Below, piece by piece: positions 17,793-25,205 of a DNA stretch of 64,000 nt. Origin of the DNA: CAYOEZ01 sp964402955 (lineage in GTDB: Bacteria > Chloroflexota > DTOL01 > DAOUCN01); assembly GCA_964402955.1 (NCBI GenBank), contig CAYOEZ010000002.1:1-64000 (forward strand), written 5' to 3'. Position numbers and translations under genes: made by a program. A model generated the notes under the pieces. That model was not told the origin of the DNA. It made no database searches and was given only the letters and a program-made list of their open reading frames with translations. Position 1 is the first letter of the stretch. Every line of letters begins with the position of its first letter.

Positions 17793-17821
17793 AGTATAGC
17801 ACCGGCGTATGGGACTGTCAA
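17793..17821 (-). promoter_or_regulatory. Sigma70-type promoter for the MFS gene
   Basis: Read on the - strand, TTGACA (17821-17816) and TATACT (17798-17793) are separated by 17 bp. The predicted start near 17786 lies about 20 bases before the AAGGGAGA ribosome binding site at 17768-17761. Confidence 0.75.
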
Positions 17822-18067
17822 CGCAAGAAGAGGCATGACGCAACATGATGCGTAGTGACGCTGAAAAGCAGATTCTGGTGACGATGTCCATGCTCACCAT
17901 GCGCGGCCAGGCGACAGACGGCGACGCACGTATCAACGTTGGTTTGACGAAACCAGGAGAACGGGCGTGTTTCATACGACGCGCTGTCCATGCTATTGCT
18001 CCTCCATCGCCAGGCGAATACGCATAGCCAGATCGGCCTTCGTAGAAGGCGTCGATCGGCAAAGAGA
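17822..18067. other. Intergenic stretch, no gene supported
   Basis: About 245 bases between the MFS promoter and the stop of the antiporter-like gene. Short open frames exist on both strands, but none has a ribosome binding site together with a recognisable protein. Just after the TAG at 18068-18070 the same frame stays open for 24 codons, which could be a trace of a longer ancestral C terminus or chance. Confidence 0.6.
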
Positions 18068-19324
18068 CTATTTAGCGACGACTCCCTGAACGTATTGCAG
18101 GAGCCAGCCAGGGTTGGACGAGAGAATCAGGCACGCGAGCACAACCAGCGCCAGAATCAGCAGCGCCAGGCGTGGGATGGGACCATTTGATGCGACAACG
18201 GGTAAACGCACACAGCGCACAAGCAGGGCCAGGTAGGCCAGCCAACTCAGGCCCAGCCCAGCAGCCAGCGTCTGTGCCCACACGTCGGCGCCGGTAAGGA
18301 CAGGCTGCAGCGCCGCCCAGCGCACGGCATACGACGGGGTGAACGGCCCACCAAGCAGCGCCCAGCCGCCGTAGGCGAGCAGCGCTATGAGCGCAGGACG
18401 CAGTTGTCGGCAGCATCCGGAGACGAGGAAGGCGAGCGCAGGCACTAGCGCCAGGCAAGCCAGGCTGCGCCCCAGCAGTTGCGCCAGAACAACGGAAACA
18501 GGCACGATGCCTGTGCTCGACAGGCCGTATCCCAGGCTCACCAGAATGCAGCCCAGGTCAACCATGAGCAGGTAGCCAGACAGACGGCGCACATCGCGCT
18601 GCACAAGCGCCAGCAGCGCCGACGCCAGCACAATCGGCGCCCCCGTCGGGAGAATCGCCCGCCCTTCGTTCCCCGACGCCAGCCAGCCGGCGCCTGGGCC
18701 GGTCAGGATAGCCAGCAAAACGACGAATGCGACGACAGCAAACGGCCCGGCTACGAGCGTTACGCCCAGAGGATGCCCCAGTCTGCTCACGCCCGGCAGC
18801 CAGAAGAGCGGGGGAACGACCCCGAAGAGGAGCGCAAAGCCAACCATGATCGCGGCCCGCGCCAGGGGGACACGCAGCACAACCTCGGGCGTGGCCGGGG
18901 CATGAGCCGCAGCCAAACCGAGTACAATGAGTGCCGCGCCCAGCGCTGCCAGGCCAACGAACAGTGCAGCGCCGCCGTCCTCCTCACCCTGCGCCAGAAG
19001 CGGCGCCAGCGCAGAGACAGCGACGAGCAGACCGCAGGCAGCCATGAGCGGCTCGCTGACAAGCAGGGGAACGGCCAGTCCGGTCAGTGCGACGAGCGAC
19101 CAGAATGCTGCCGCCTGACCACGCGGCAGCCACCAGGCCAAAACAATCAGAACGAGACCAAAAGCGAGAGACAGCTCAAGCAGCGCACGGTGCAACGGGG
19201 GCAACACCAGAGGAAACGAGATGAATCCAACCGTCACAGAGGAGACAGGGATGGATGGCAAACGGCGCAACGCCACCAGGGCGGCCAGGCAGGCAACTAT
19301 GGCTAGAATGCCGCCTGGCCGCAC
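18068..19324 (-). CDS. Antiporter-like membrane protein (NuoN/Mrp subunit family)
   Basis: A very hydrophobic protein with about 12-13 membrane segments. Its best recognisable motif is LVQRDVRRLSGYLLMVDLGCILVSLGYG, which matches the DVKRLLAYSS region of NADH dehydrogenase subunits L/M/N and Mrp antiporters. The Lys/His residues used for proton transfer in those families are poorly preserved, so activity is uncertain. The start is uncertain too: the frame is open to 19471 inside miaB, and the GTG at 19324, 17 bases after the miaB stop, is chosen (418 residues). No other complex I genes lie nearby. Confidence 0.6.
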   Translation of the reverse strand: MRPGGILAIVACLAALVALRRLPSIPVSSVTVGFISFPLVLPPLHRALLELSLAFGLVLIVLAWWLPRGQAAAFWSLVALTGLAVPLLVSEPLMAACGLLVAVSALAPLLAQGEEDGGAALFVGLAALGAALIVLGLAAAHAPATPEVVLRVPLARAAIMVGFALLFGVVPPLFWLPGVSRLGHPLGVTLVAGPFAVVAFVVLLAILTGPGAGWLASGNEGRAILPTGAPIVLASALLALVQRDVRRLSGYLLMVDLGCILVSLGYGLSSTGIVPVSVVLAQLLGRSLACLALVPALAFLVSGCCRQLRPALIALLAYGGWALLGGPFTPSYAVRWAALQPVLTGADVWAQTLAAGLGLSWLAYLALLVRCVRLPVVASNGPIPRLALLILALVVLACLILSSNPGWLLQYVQGVVAK

Positions 19325-19341
19325 CAGAGCGTTGAAGCGTC

Positions 19342-20862
19342 TTACGGCGCAAATGTACCCTGCAATGACCACGGCCCAGCTTTGGCGATGTGCACGTTGA
19401 CGAGCTTCCCCGTCCATTGGCCTGCATCCTCGAAGAACACAATCTTGTCGGTGCGTGTGCGTCCCATCCATTTGCCTTTGACAGTGCCTTCCACCAGGAT
19501 ATCGACCGTCGACCCAAGCAGCCGTTCATTGATACGCCGCGTGATGCCTTCCTGCAGCTCTTCGACGGCGTGCAGTCGCCGCATCTTCTCGTCGTGCGGC
19601 GCATCGTCGGGCAGGGCAGCAGCCACGGTACCCGGACGCGGTGAGAAAGCCGCCACGTGCACAACATCAAAGGCGATCTCTTCGAGCAGGCGGTAGGAGG
19701 CAGCGAAGTGCTCGTCTGTCTCGCCGGGGAAGCCGACAATGAGATCGGTCGTCACGGCAACGCCAGGGATCGCCGCGCGAATCCTGTCCACCAGCCGGCG
19801 ATAGCCATCGACCGTGTAGCCGCGGCGCATCGCCTTGAGGATGTCATCATGCCCGGACTGCACCGGGATATTGATGCACGGGCAGACCTTGGGCAGACTG
19901 GCTGTCGCAGCAATAATGCGATCAGTCATCCACAGCGGGTGCGATGTCAGGTAGCGTAGCCGCCAGATCTCAGGAACATCGCTCAACACAGCCAGCAGGT
20001 CAGCCAGGTCAGGCCGCGCCGATCCTTCGCTTGCTCCCGCGCCTGCGCGTGCGAAACCACCCTGGTTTGGCGTGTGGAGTGGCATGTGGAGTGCGACGAG
20101 AGCCTGCCCCGCTCTATCGGGCACTCCCGTCGTCGCGCCTCGGCCGGTTGGTGCGACGGCAGGAGTCGTCGCACTCCAGAACGGCGGCAAATCGTGGCCG
20201 TAGGCGTCGACCGTTTGCCCCAGCAGCGTAATCTCGCACACCTCGTGGCGGGCCAACGTCTGCGCCTCGGCCAAGATCTCGCCAACAGGACGGCTGCGCT
20301 CTCGTCCGCGTCGCGAGGGCACGATGCAGAAGCTACAGTTCATATTGCAGCCATAGATAACGGGTATGTACTTGGCCGGGCCGGAGGCGTGCGCATCGAG
20401 GAACTCTGCCGGCAGACCAGGATACCAGACCTGACCGGCCTCAGCGCCAAACTCGATGCCTGCGTGCTGTACAGCGTCCGACGCAGCGGCGACGACAGAC
20501 ATCTGGCCGCTGCCCAGCTTTTCCAGAAGGAGGTCCGTCTCCAGAACGTTGAAGAAAACGTCTACCTGCGGGAACCGTTTGGCGAGAGCCGGGCGCGTAT
20601 CATCGGTGACCATGCAGCCCATCAGGCCGATAAACAGCCCCGGTCTGCGCCGTTTGAGGCCCTTGAGCGTGCCCAGTTCGCCGGAAACTTTGTCTTCAGC
20701 CCCCTGGCGGACTACGCACGAGTTAAGAATCACCACATCGGCATGCTCGATGGCGTCTGCCTGGCGCAAGTCACTCTGCTCCAGGAGAGCAGCCACGCGC
20801 TCAGAATCAGCCACATTCATCTGGCAGCCAATCGTCCATATATAGTACAAACGAGGGTTCAC
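19342..20862 (-). CDS. miaB: tRNA-2-methylthio-N6-dimethylallyladenosine synthase, with in-frame insertion
   Basis: A radical-SAM methylthiotransferase (506 residues) that adds the 2-methylthio group to i6A37 of tRNAs. The N-terminal UPF0004 domain supplies three Cys (TIGCQMN, NSCVVR, GCMV) for the auxiliary [4Fe-4S] cluster. The radical-SAM motif is CNMNCSFC (about residues 171-178). The last 65 residues form a TRAM-like RNA-binding domain. Between LLGQTVDAYGHDLPP and DLADLLAVLSD there are about 57 extra low-complexity residues absent from typical MiaB, encoded by a palindromic element (20087-20178). It starts in a 4-base overlap with cinA/pncC. MtaB-like paralogues are possible, but the domain set fits MiaB. 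Confidence 0.9.
   Translation of the reverse strand: MNPRLYYIWTIGCQMNVADSERVAALLEQSDLRQADAIEHADVVILNSCVVRQGAEDKVSGELGTLKGLKRRRPGLFIGLMGCMVTDDTRPALAKRFPQVDVFFNVLETDLLLEKLGSGQMSVVAAASDAVQHAGIEFGAEAGQVWYPGLPAEFLDAHASGPAKYIPVIYGCNMNCSFCIVPSRRGRERSRPVGEILAEAQTLARHEVCEITLLGQTVDAYGHDLPPFWSATTPAVAPTGRGATTGVPDRAGQALVALHMPLHTPNQGGFARAGAGASEGSARPDLADLLAVLSDVPEIWRLRYLTSHPLWMTDRIIAATASLPKVCPCINIPVQSGHDDILKAMRRGYTVDGYRRLVDRIRAAIPGVAVTTDLIVGFPGETDEHFAASYRLLEEIAFDVVHVAAFSPRPGTVAAALPDDAPHDEKMRRLHAVEELQEGITRRINERLLGSTVDILVEGTVKGKWMGRTRTDKIVFFEDAGQWTGKLVNVHIAKAGPWSLQGTFAP
20087..20178. repeat. Palindromic element inserted in frame inside miaB
   Basis: Two perfect 13-bp inverted arms, TGGAGTGCGACGA at 20087-20099 and TCGTCGCACTCCA at 20166-20178, are separated by 66 bases. 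A second nested hairpin pairs GTGCGACG (20151-20158) with CGTCGCAC (20167-20174). A further TGGAGTG copy stands at 20075-20081. The element falls exactly where the protein has about 57 unconserved extra residues, and it keeps the frame open. This resembles REP/MITE or Rickettsia-palindromic-type elements. Confidence 0.7.
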
Positions 20863-21356
20863 TTGTTAGCGTCTCTCTCCAGTTCGTCCAGGTAATCCAT
20901 AAGCAAGCGCAGCGCAGCCTCAGCAGATTGTTGCTTGTTGCTGATGCGGTCACCCGTCCAGACATGGCGCTGCACACGCTCGATGCCAGGGGCAACCAGG
21001 CCGACATAGGTCAGGCCCAGCGGCTTAGTGGCTGTGGCGCCGCCCGGCCCGGCAATGCCTGTCACCGCCAGCCCAATGTCCAGGCGCATGACTTTGCGAA
21101 TACCGCGCGCCATGGCCAGCACAACCGCCTCACTCACCGCGCCTTCGCGCATCAGAACATCGTGCGGCACGCCGAGCAACCCTTCTTTCGCTTCGTAGGC
21201 ATAGGCGACGACATCGGCGATGAGGTAGGCTGAGCTGCCCGGGATGTTCGTCAAGCGATGGCCGATCAGCCCGCCCGTACACGATTCCGCGACGCCGAGG
21301 GTCAGTCGATAGAGCGACATCAGATCGCAGATCTGTTCTTCCAGTAGTTTTGGCAT
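20859..21356 (-). CDS. pncC: Nicotinamide-nucleotide amidase (CinA C-terminal domain protein)
   Basis: This 165-residue protein corresponds to the CinA C-terminal domain alone, which deamidates NMN to nicotinate mononucleotide in NAD recycling. The catalytic Ser lies in VAESCTGGLIGHRLTNIPGSS. The other signature pieces are VVAYAYEAKEGLLGV, REGAVSEAVV and AVTGIAGPGGATATKPLGLTYVGL. The N-terminal MoaB-like domain of full CinA is missing, as in PncC proteins. Its stop overlaps the miaB ATG by 4 bases, and a 36-residue membrane ORF ends 2 bases before its own ATG, indicating a compact operon. Confidence 0.9.
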   Translation of the reverse strand: MPKLLEEQICDLMSLYRLTLGVAESCTGGLIGHRLTNIPGSSAYLIADVVAYAYEAKEGLLGVPHDVLMREGAVSEAVVLAMARGIRKVMRLDIGLAVTGIAGPGGATATKPLGLTYVGLVAPGIERVQRHVWTGDRISNKQQSAEAALRLLMDYLDELERDANK

Positions 21357-21358
21357 GT

Positions 21359-21469
21359 TTAGTGGTGCGACCTTGTCACTCTGGCCAGGACAGCCGCAGC
21401 GATCAGCAACGCCGCCGGCATAGCCAGGGTCAAGTAGAGCGCTATCGTATCAGTAACAATGCTTGGCAT
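21359..21469 (-). CDS. Putative 36-residue single-pass membrane protein
   Basis: An ATG at 21469 preceded by GGGGGGACC opens a 37-codon frame ending in TAA 2 bases before the pncC ATG. The product starts MPSIVTDTIALYLTLAMP, continues with a hydrophobic alanine/leucine stretch (residues 9-29) and ends in a basic tail ARVTRSHH, giving an inside-positive single-pass topology. The ribosome binding site, tight spacing and membrane-protein composition support a real small gene at the head of the pncC-miaB operon. It is too short for homology to be judged by eye. Confidence 0.5.
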   Translation of the reverse strand: MPSIVTDTIALYLTLAMPAALLIAAAVLARVTRSHH

Positions 21470-21591
21470 CGGTCCCCCCAAGTTCATAATGGGACGCGGA
21501 TAGTCACGGAAAGTACCGCGGATCCTCGCTGATAGAACCTGTCCTTAGGCTGTGACAATCCGCGGCCATTTCCGCGAGAATCAGCGTCCCG

Positions 21592-22398
21592 TCATACGAC
21601 TCGTAGGCGCGCCACCAACACAGGCGGAATCTCGCTATAGTTGCCGTTCCACGATAACGGGTTTCTGCCCGCGGGATGGTCGGGCGGGAAGGCCGGCTCT
21701 TCCAGGGCGTCGAGCACAAACCCGGCCTTGAAGCATGCGCCGAGCAAGACCGACAGCGGCCGGTCGAAATAAAGCTGCGGCTGCGGCTGCCCGTTGATCG
21801 CTGCGCCACGGACAATCGTTGGCGTGATGTAGCCGGACACTTTCACGGCATAGGCGGTAACGATCTTGCCCGCCTGGTCCGACATTTCGGCGACGTGGGT
21901 TGCGCTCGTATGGTTGAAGCAGGGATGCGTGACAGAGAAGACGAAGCAACCACCCGGACGCAAGAGGCGGGGCAGTGTCTGCAGCAGCGGCTCGATGTCG
22001 GCCATGTCCATCAGCGCCATCGGTGCAACCGCGGCGTCGAACTGTCCCTCGCCGAGCGCCAGCAGTTCAGACCTATGCGTCGCATCGAGCACCTTGTAGG
22101 TAATACGCGCAGCATGCTCGGTCGTGCGCTGGCGGGCGTGCTCGATCATCGCTTCGGCGAAGTCGAAGGCGACGACGTGAGCGCCCAACGCTGCCAGGCG
22201 ATTGGCATAGATGCCGTTGCCGCAGGCAATATCGAGCACGCGCTGGCCCGGCCGTAGGCCGAGCAGGCGCTCAGTCGCCGGCCAGATCAGCGTATTCACA
22301 AAATCGTTGCCGGCGCTGCCCATGCGCTCATCCCAGAACGCAGCGTTGGCGTTCCAGGCAGCGCGGGTCGTGAGGTTAGCGTGAGCAATATTATCCAT
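21592..22398 (-). CDS. Class I SAM-dependent methyltransferase
   Basis: A 268-residue Rossmann-fold methyltransferase of the UbiE/Methyltransf_11/25 type. Motif I is VLDIACGNGIYANRLAALGA, the acidic residue after beta-2 is in VVAFDFAEAMIEHA, and motif IV is FDAAVAPMALMDM. The 20 residues from ANLTTRAAWNANAAFWDE are a family N-terminal hallmark that recurs in two broken copies nearby. The start at 22398 (MDNIAHAN) is preferred over the ATG at 22431 because the broken copy at 26182 also begins MDN. The methyl acceptor is unknown (a small molecule such as a quinone or metabolite is common in the family). Confidence 0.85.
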   Translation of the reverse strand: MDNIAHANLTTRAAWNANAAFWDERMGSAGNDFVNTLIWPATERLLGLRPGQRVLDIACGNGIYANRLAALGAHVVAFDFAEAMIEHARQRTTEHAARITYKVLDATHRSELLALGEGQFDAAVAPMALMDMADIEPLLQTLPRLLRPGGCFVFSVTHPCFNHTSATHVAEMSDQAGKIVTAYAVKVSGYITPTIVRGAAINGQPQPQLYFDRPLSVLLGACFKAGFVLDALEEPAFPPDHPAGRNPLSWNGNYSEIPPVLVARLRVV

Positions 22399-22536
22399 AT
22401 GCAATGAGTTTCGCTGTGTACCGATGGGCATGCCATGATAACTGGATCAGAAACAAGCAGTCTGGTCGCCGCGTAGGCCCCAACATCAAGAGACCAGAAC
22501 GTGAATGGCAATTGACAATACGTTTCGACAACTTCT

Positions 22537-22761
22537 CTACTCAGCTTCGAACAGGGATCGTGGCAAGCCAGACTGCTTGATGATGCCCAACAACGTTCCA
22601 ATCCTCAGCTCTTTGTGATCAGGCACAGGCACGGTGATGGTCGTGTCGCCATCCTTCTTCTGCAGAATGATGTGGCTACCCTTGCGCCTGACCTCTTGAA
22701 AGCCATGCTGAGCCAGTATGCCACAGGCATCGCTACCGGATAGGACACGTAACTTAGGCAC
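22537..22761 (-). CDS. hicA: HicA-type mRNA interferase toxin
   Basis: A 74-residue double-stranded-RNA-binding-fold toxin of the HicA/YcfA family. The catalytic His is in RRKGSHIILQKKDG, and the rest follows the family pattern (VLSGSDACGILAQHGF, VPVPDHKELRIGTLLGIIKQSGL). HicA cleaves mRNA unless held by HicB. Its start lies inside the last 8 bases of hicB, so the pair is transcribed antitoxin first and translationally coupled. Confidence 0.9.
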   Translation of the reverse strand: MPKLRVLSGSDACGILAQHGFQEVRRKGSHIILQKKDGDTTITVPVPDHKELRIGTLLGIIKQSGLPRSLFEAE

Positions 22762-23011
22762 GCTCTACTCCCAGAGCTGGCCCGACCTGCACTGTCGGCA
22801 TGATTGACATGACATACGTTTCTTTCTTCAGGCGACTCCGAATCTCGGACGCAGACGCAACCTCGAAGAATCCCTCTACTGCCTCTAGCAAATTCTTGCG
22901 TGCTTCTTCGACTGTGTCACCCTGGCTGACCACGTCTACCTCTGGGCAAGTAGCAACATAGCCATTGCCTTCTCGCTCAATCACCGCAGTCAGTTGTAGC
23001 ATCTTGCTCAT
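22754..23011 (-). CDS. hicB: HicB-type antitoxin
   Basis: An 85-residue protein with the degenerate RNase H-like HicB fold: LTAVIEREGNGYVATCPEVDVVSQGDTVEEARKNL is the diagnostic stretch, followed by LLEAVEGFFE. No ribbon-helix-helix or HTH DNA-binding extension is visible after it, as in the short HicB class. It precedes hicA by an 8-base overlap. It sits between an intact methyltransferase and a truncated copy of the same gene. Confidence 0.88.
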   Translation of the reverse strand: MSKMLQLTAVIEREGNGYVATCPEVDVVSQGDTVEEARKNLLEAVEGFFEVASASEIRSRLKKETYVMSIMPTVQVGPALGVERA

Positions 23012-23094
23012 ACTTAGCTCCCGCGCTCAAGAGAGCGCACCCTACACAGACACATATCATCACCAGCGAACACCGTTTGTAGGTGAAGGAACTC

Positions 23095-23220
23095 CTAAAC
23101 TAAGACACGAGATCGGCCGCCGGTGCGCCCCATGCGCTCATCCCAGAACGCAGCGTTGGCGTTCCAGGCAGCACGGGTCGTGAGGTTAGCTTGGTCAAGA
23201 TCGTCTTTTGTTCGTTGCAT
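23095..23220 (-). pseudogene. Truncated methyltransferase 5' fragment (copy 2)
   Basis: A 41-residue frame beginning ATG at 23220 contains ANLTTRAAWNANAAFWDERMG, identical in protein to residues 7-27 of the methyltransferase at 21592-22398. At DNA level about 23129-23186 differs from 22318-22375 by one or two bases. After DERMG the sequence becomes unrelated (RTGGRSRVLV, then stop). The SAM-binding domain is absent, so this is a remnant. The vapBC promoter overlaps its start. Confidence 0.75.
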
Positions 23221-23243
23221 TTACCTGCCAGATTTGTTACAAT
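23215..23243 (+). promoter_or_regulatory. Probable promoter of the 23.3 kb toxin-antitoxin pair
   Basis: TTGCAT (23215-23220) and TACAAT (23238-23243) are separated by 17 bp, with the antitoxin ATG 25 bases downstream and AAGGGAGAAAAG as its ribosome binding site. Such promoters are usually autorepressed; no operator is claimed here. Confidence 0.55.
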
Positions 23244-23267
23244 ACTCTTAATGAAGGGAGAAAAGCA

Positions 23268-23594
23268 ATGGAACGCATGATCCTGGATGTACCAGGCGAC
23301 ATCTATGAGTTGTTAGCAAGGCGAGCCGCCACAGCAGGCAAGAAACCGGAAACGGTCACGCTGGATATTCTGGAGTCTGCCCTGAAGCAACCCGATGCGT
23401 CGCAAACGAGAGAACCGAGCACAGCGCGGGAGATACTGGAAGCGTCAGGACGCAGCCGACCACTTAGCGCTGCACTCCGCCAACGAATCATTCCCGGTGT
23501 GACGTTGGAAGAGGTCCAAGCATCATTATCAAAGGCTGGTCAGCCATCACTCAGCGAGATTATACTGGAACAACGCGAGCACCACAATGGCTGA
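23268..23594 (+). CDS. VapB-like antitoxin of a PIN-toxin pair
   Basis: A 108-residue protein encoded just upstream of, and overlapping by 8 bases, a PIN-domain toxin. The start at 23268 (MERMILDVP) is set by AAGGGAGA 5-12 bases upstream; an earlier in-frame ATG at 23208 lacks one. Residues 4-42 (LDVPGDIYELLARRAATAGKK) have the beta-alpha-alpha pattern of a ribbon-helix-helix DNA-binding domain, and the remainder is a probable toxin-binding region. The family is not named with certainty; its role is inferred mainly from position. Confidence 0.72.
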   Translation: MERMILDVPGDIYELLARRAATAGKKPETVTLDILESALKQPDASQTREPSTAREILEASGRSRPLSAALRQRIIPGVTLEEVQASLSKAGQPSLSEIILEQREHHNG

Positions 23595-24051
23595 TTTCTA
23601 CTTCGACTCCAGTGCGCTGGTCAAGCAATACTGCATCGAACGTGGCAGTTCATGGGTGGTCGCAACAACGGCCCGCGCAACTGGGAATGCCATCATTCTG
23701 TCCGAGATCACTTTGGCAGAAGTGGCAGCCGCCCTATCAGCTAAAGCACGTAGTCAGCACGGTTTATCGCTGACAGAACGTGACCGCGCCTTCAGCCGCT
23801 TTCTGCAGGATTGCCAGAGCGGCTACATCCTGTTACCTGTAGACCGCGGCATCGTTGACGTGGCCGTGACGCTCACGCTACATTATCCTCTTCGTGGCTA
23901 TGATGCTGTGCAACTGGCTACGGCTCTCAGTGTAAATGCAGACCTCGCATCAGCGGGACGTCCTCCTCTCACCTTCGTCTCCAGTGACCAAGACCTGCTG
24001 AGGGCTGCAGTGGCAGAAGGCCTCCCCACGGAGAATCCGAATCTTCATTAG
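23587..24051 (+). CDS. vapC: PIN-domain toxin (VapC family)
   Basis: A 154-residue PIN-fold ribonuclease. The conserved acidic residues can be placed: Asp in FDSSALVKQY (about residue 7), Glu in SEITLAEVAAAL, Asp in LRGYDAVQLATAL and Asp in FVSSDQDLL. VapC toxins cut tRNA or rRNA when freed from VapB. The 8-base overlap with the upstream antitoxin gene is typical of such pairs. Confidence 0.9.
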   Translation: MADFYFDSSALVKQYCIERGSSWVVATTARATGNAIILSEITLAEVAAALSAKARSQHGLSLTERDRAFSRFLQDCQSGYILLPVDRGIVDVAVTLTLHYPLRGYDAVQLATALSVNADLASAGRPPLTFVSSDQDLLRAAVAEGLPTENPNLH

Positions 24052-24187
24052 TGGGTTCACGAACACAGGGAATTAGCGCCCCCCCGATCTGGTGATGCCC
24101 GGAATGCGATCAGAATGCTCATCGAGTCCTGCCGTCGGGTCGCGGGATAGGCTACGCTCTGAACATGCGCGGGTTCTCATTACGCAT
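24052..24187. other. Short intergenic stretch, no gene seen
   Basis: It separates the convergent vapC and tubulin-like genes. A C-rich run (GCGCCCCCCCG) at about 24077-24087 is the only notable feature; no clear terminator stem was found. Confidence 0.5.
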
Positions 24188-25156
24188 TCACAACCGCCGG
24201 TCTATGTGCAGTGACTGTCCTGTCTTTCTGTACTCGGCGTAGGCCCGCTCCCAATCTGCCCACATACGAAACATCGTAGGCGCGAGGGGCGCCGGGACTA
24301 CAGCGGGGGGCAGCATCCCTGCCTGCACGGTGTTTACAACCGCTGATGCAGCTCCGATGTAGTAGTCGGTTATGCTACGCCCCAGAGCAGTATCGTGGTG
24401 AACGAGCCAGTAGGCATCAAATGGCTCAACGCCATTGAACGTTATCTCATGACCGGCCGGTCCGAATTCATAGCTATGGTGAGCGAAATGGTCAACCTCT
24501 TTCACTGTTGCACAGCTGTTTGCTCGCAGTCGCGTGAACGAGCGTGGATCGTTCTGCAGCGCGGTTCCTCGTTCGAACACACAAGGAAGCAGAAACACTC
24601 CGAGGCAGGTTGCCTGTCTGTTCATTGTGACGAGCAGATGTCGCACCAAGTATGCAACATCAAGCGCAATCCCACTACCGGTGCCTCCACAAAGTGACGT
24701 GCATAGGATGATCAGAGCCTGATCCACCGGGCCGGGACGTGGCTGTAGGGCTACGCCCAGCATCTGATGCAACCGCTCAAGTACCGTTGCGAAGTGGTAA
24801 TACAGTCCCAATCGTCCGCAGAACCGGCGGCCTCCAATTCGGTCAGCTCGATGCGGTACGAATAATGGGATTCTTGTCACGCTGCAGTCCCACCACTTTC
24901 CAAAGTTCGGGTCCGTTGCACACAGATGACGAATGACCGGTTCGAGGGTAAACCCGTCAATGTTGATTGTGTGTTGCGGCGGGAAGCTCCGTGTGTCCGT
25001 ATAGACTCTGTAGTCGGTGTCTGTGTCAATCCACAGCATCTGCGGAGACGCGTCAACGTGCGGAGACACCGCACGATCAGCCAGCAGACTGCGGCGGACG
25101 TTGGCCACGATGTCAATACCGGTTCCACCGAGCCCCAGGATGAGGGCTGGCTGCAT
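24188..25156 (-). CDS. Tubulin/FtsZ-fold protein, short form (tubulin-like family)
   Basis: The 322-residue product opens with LILGLGGTGIDIVANVRRSL and carries LCTSLCGGTGSGIALDVAYLV at about residues 151-171. GGTGSG is the T4 nucleotide-binding signature of tubulins and FtsZ. It most resembles the bacterial 'tubulin-like' proteins whose N terminus reads GLGGTG and which often exceed 900 residues; here little beyond the nucleotide-binding domain is present. GGAGG stands 8 bases before the ATG. It lies 49 bases downstream of a PIN toxin-antitoxin operon on the same strand. It could be a filament-forming GTPase of a mobile element or a truncated member; a C-terminal truncation cannot be excluded. 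Confidence 0.72.
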   Translation of the reverse strand: MQPALILGLGGTGIDIVANVRRSLLADRAVSPHVDASPQMLWIDTDTDYRVYTDTRSFPPQHTINIDGFTLEPVIRHLCATDPNFGKWWDCSVTRIPLFVPHRADRIGGRRFCGRLGLYYHFATVLERLHQMLGVALQPRPGPVDQALIILCTSLCGGTGSGIALDVAYLVRHLLVTMNRQATCLGVFLLPCVFERGTALQNDPRSFTRLRANSCATVKEVDHFAHHSYEFGPAGHEITFNGVEPFDAYWLVHHDTALGRSITDYYIGAASAVVNTVQAGMLPPAVVPAPLAPTMFRMWADWERAYAEYRKTGQSLHIDRRL

Positions 25157-25205
25157 GGGTCAACCTCCAGAGAGCAATGAGTTCTCCTACCCGCCTATCG
25201 CCTCT

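Noticed and set aside
17845..18027. 60-residue + strand frame
   Set aside because: No ribosome binding site and no recognisable composition or motif; consistent with chance.
17697..18062. 121-residue - strand frame in the MFS promoter region
   Set aside because: It covers the MFS promoter and ribosome binding site, has no recognisable domain and no ribosome binding site of its own.
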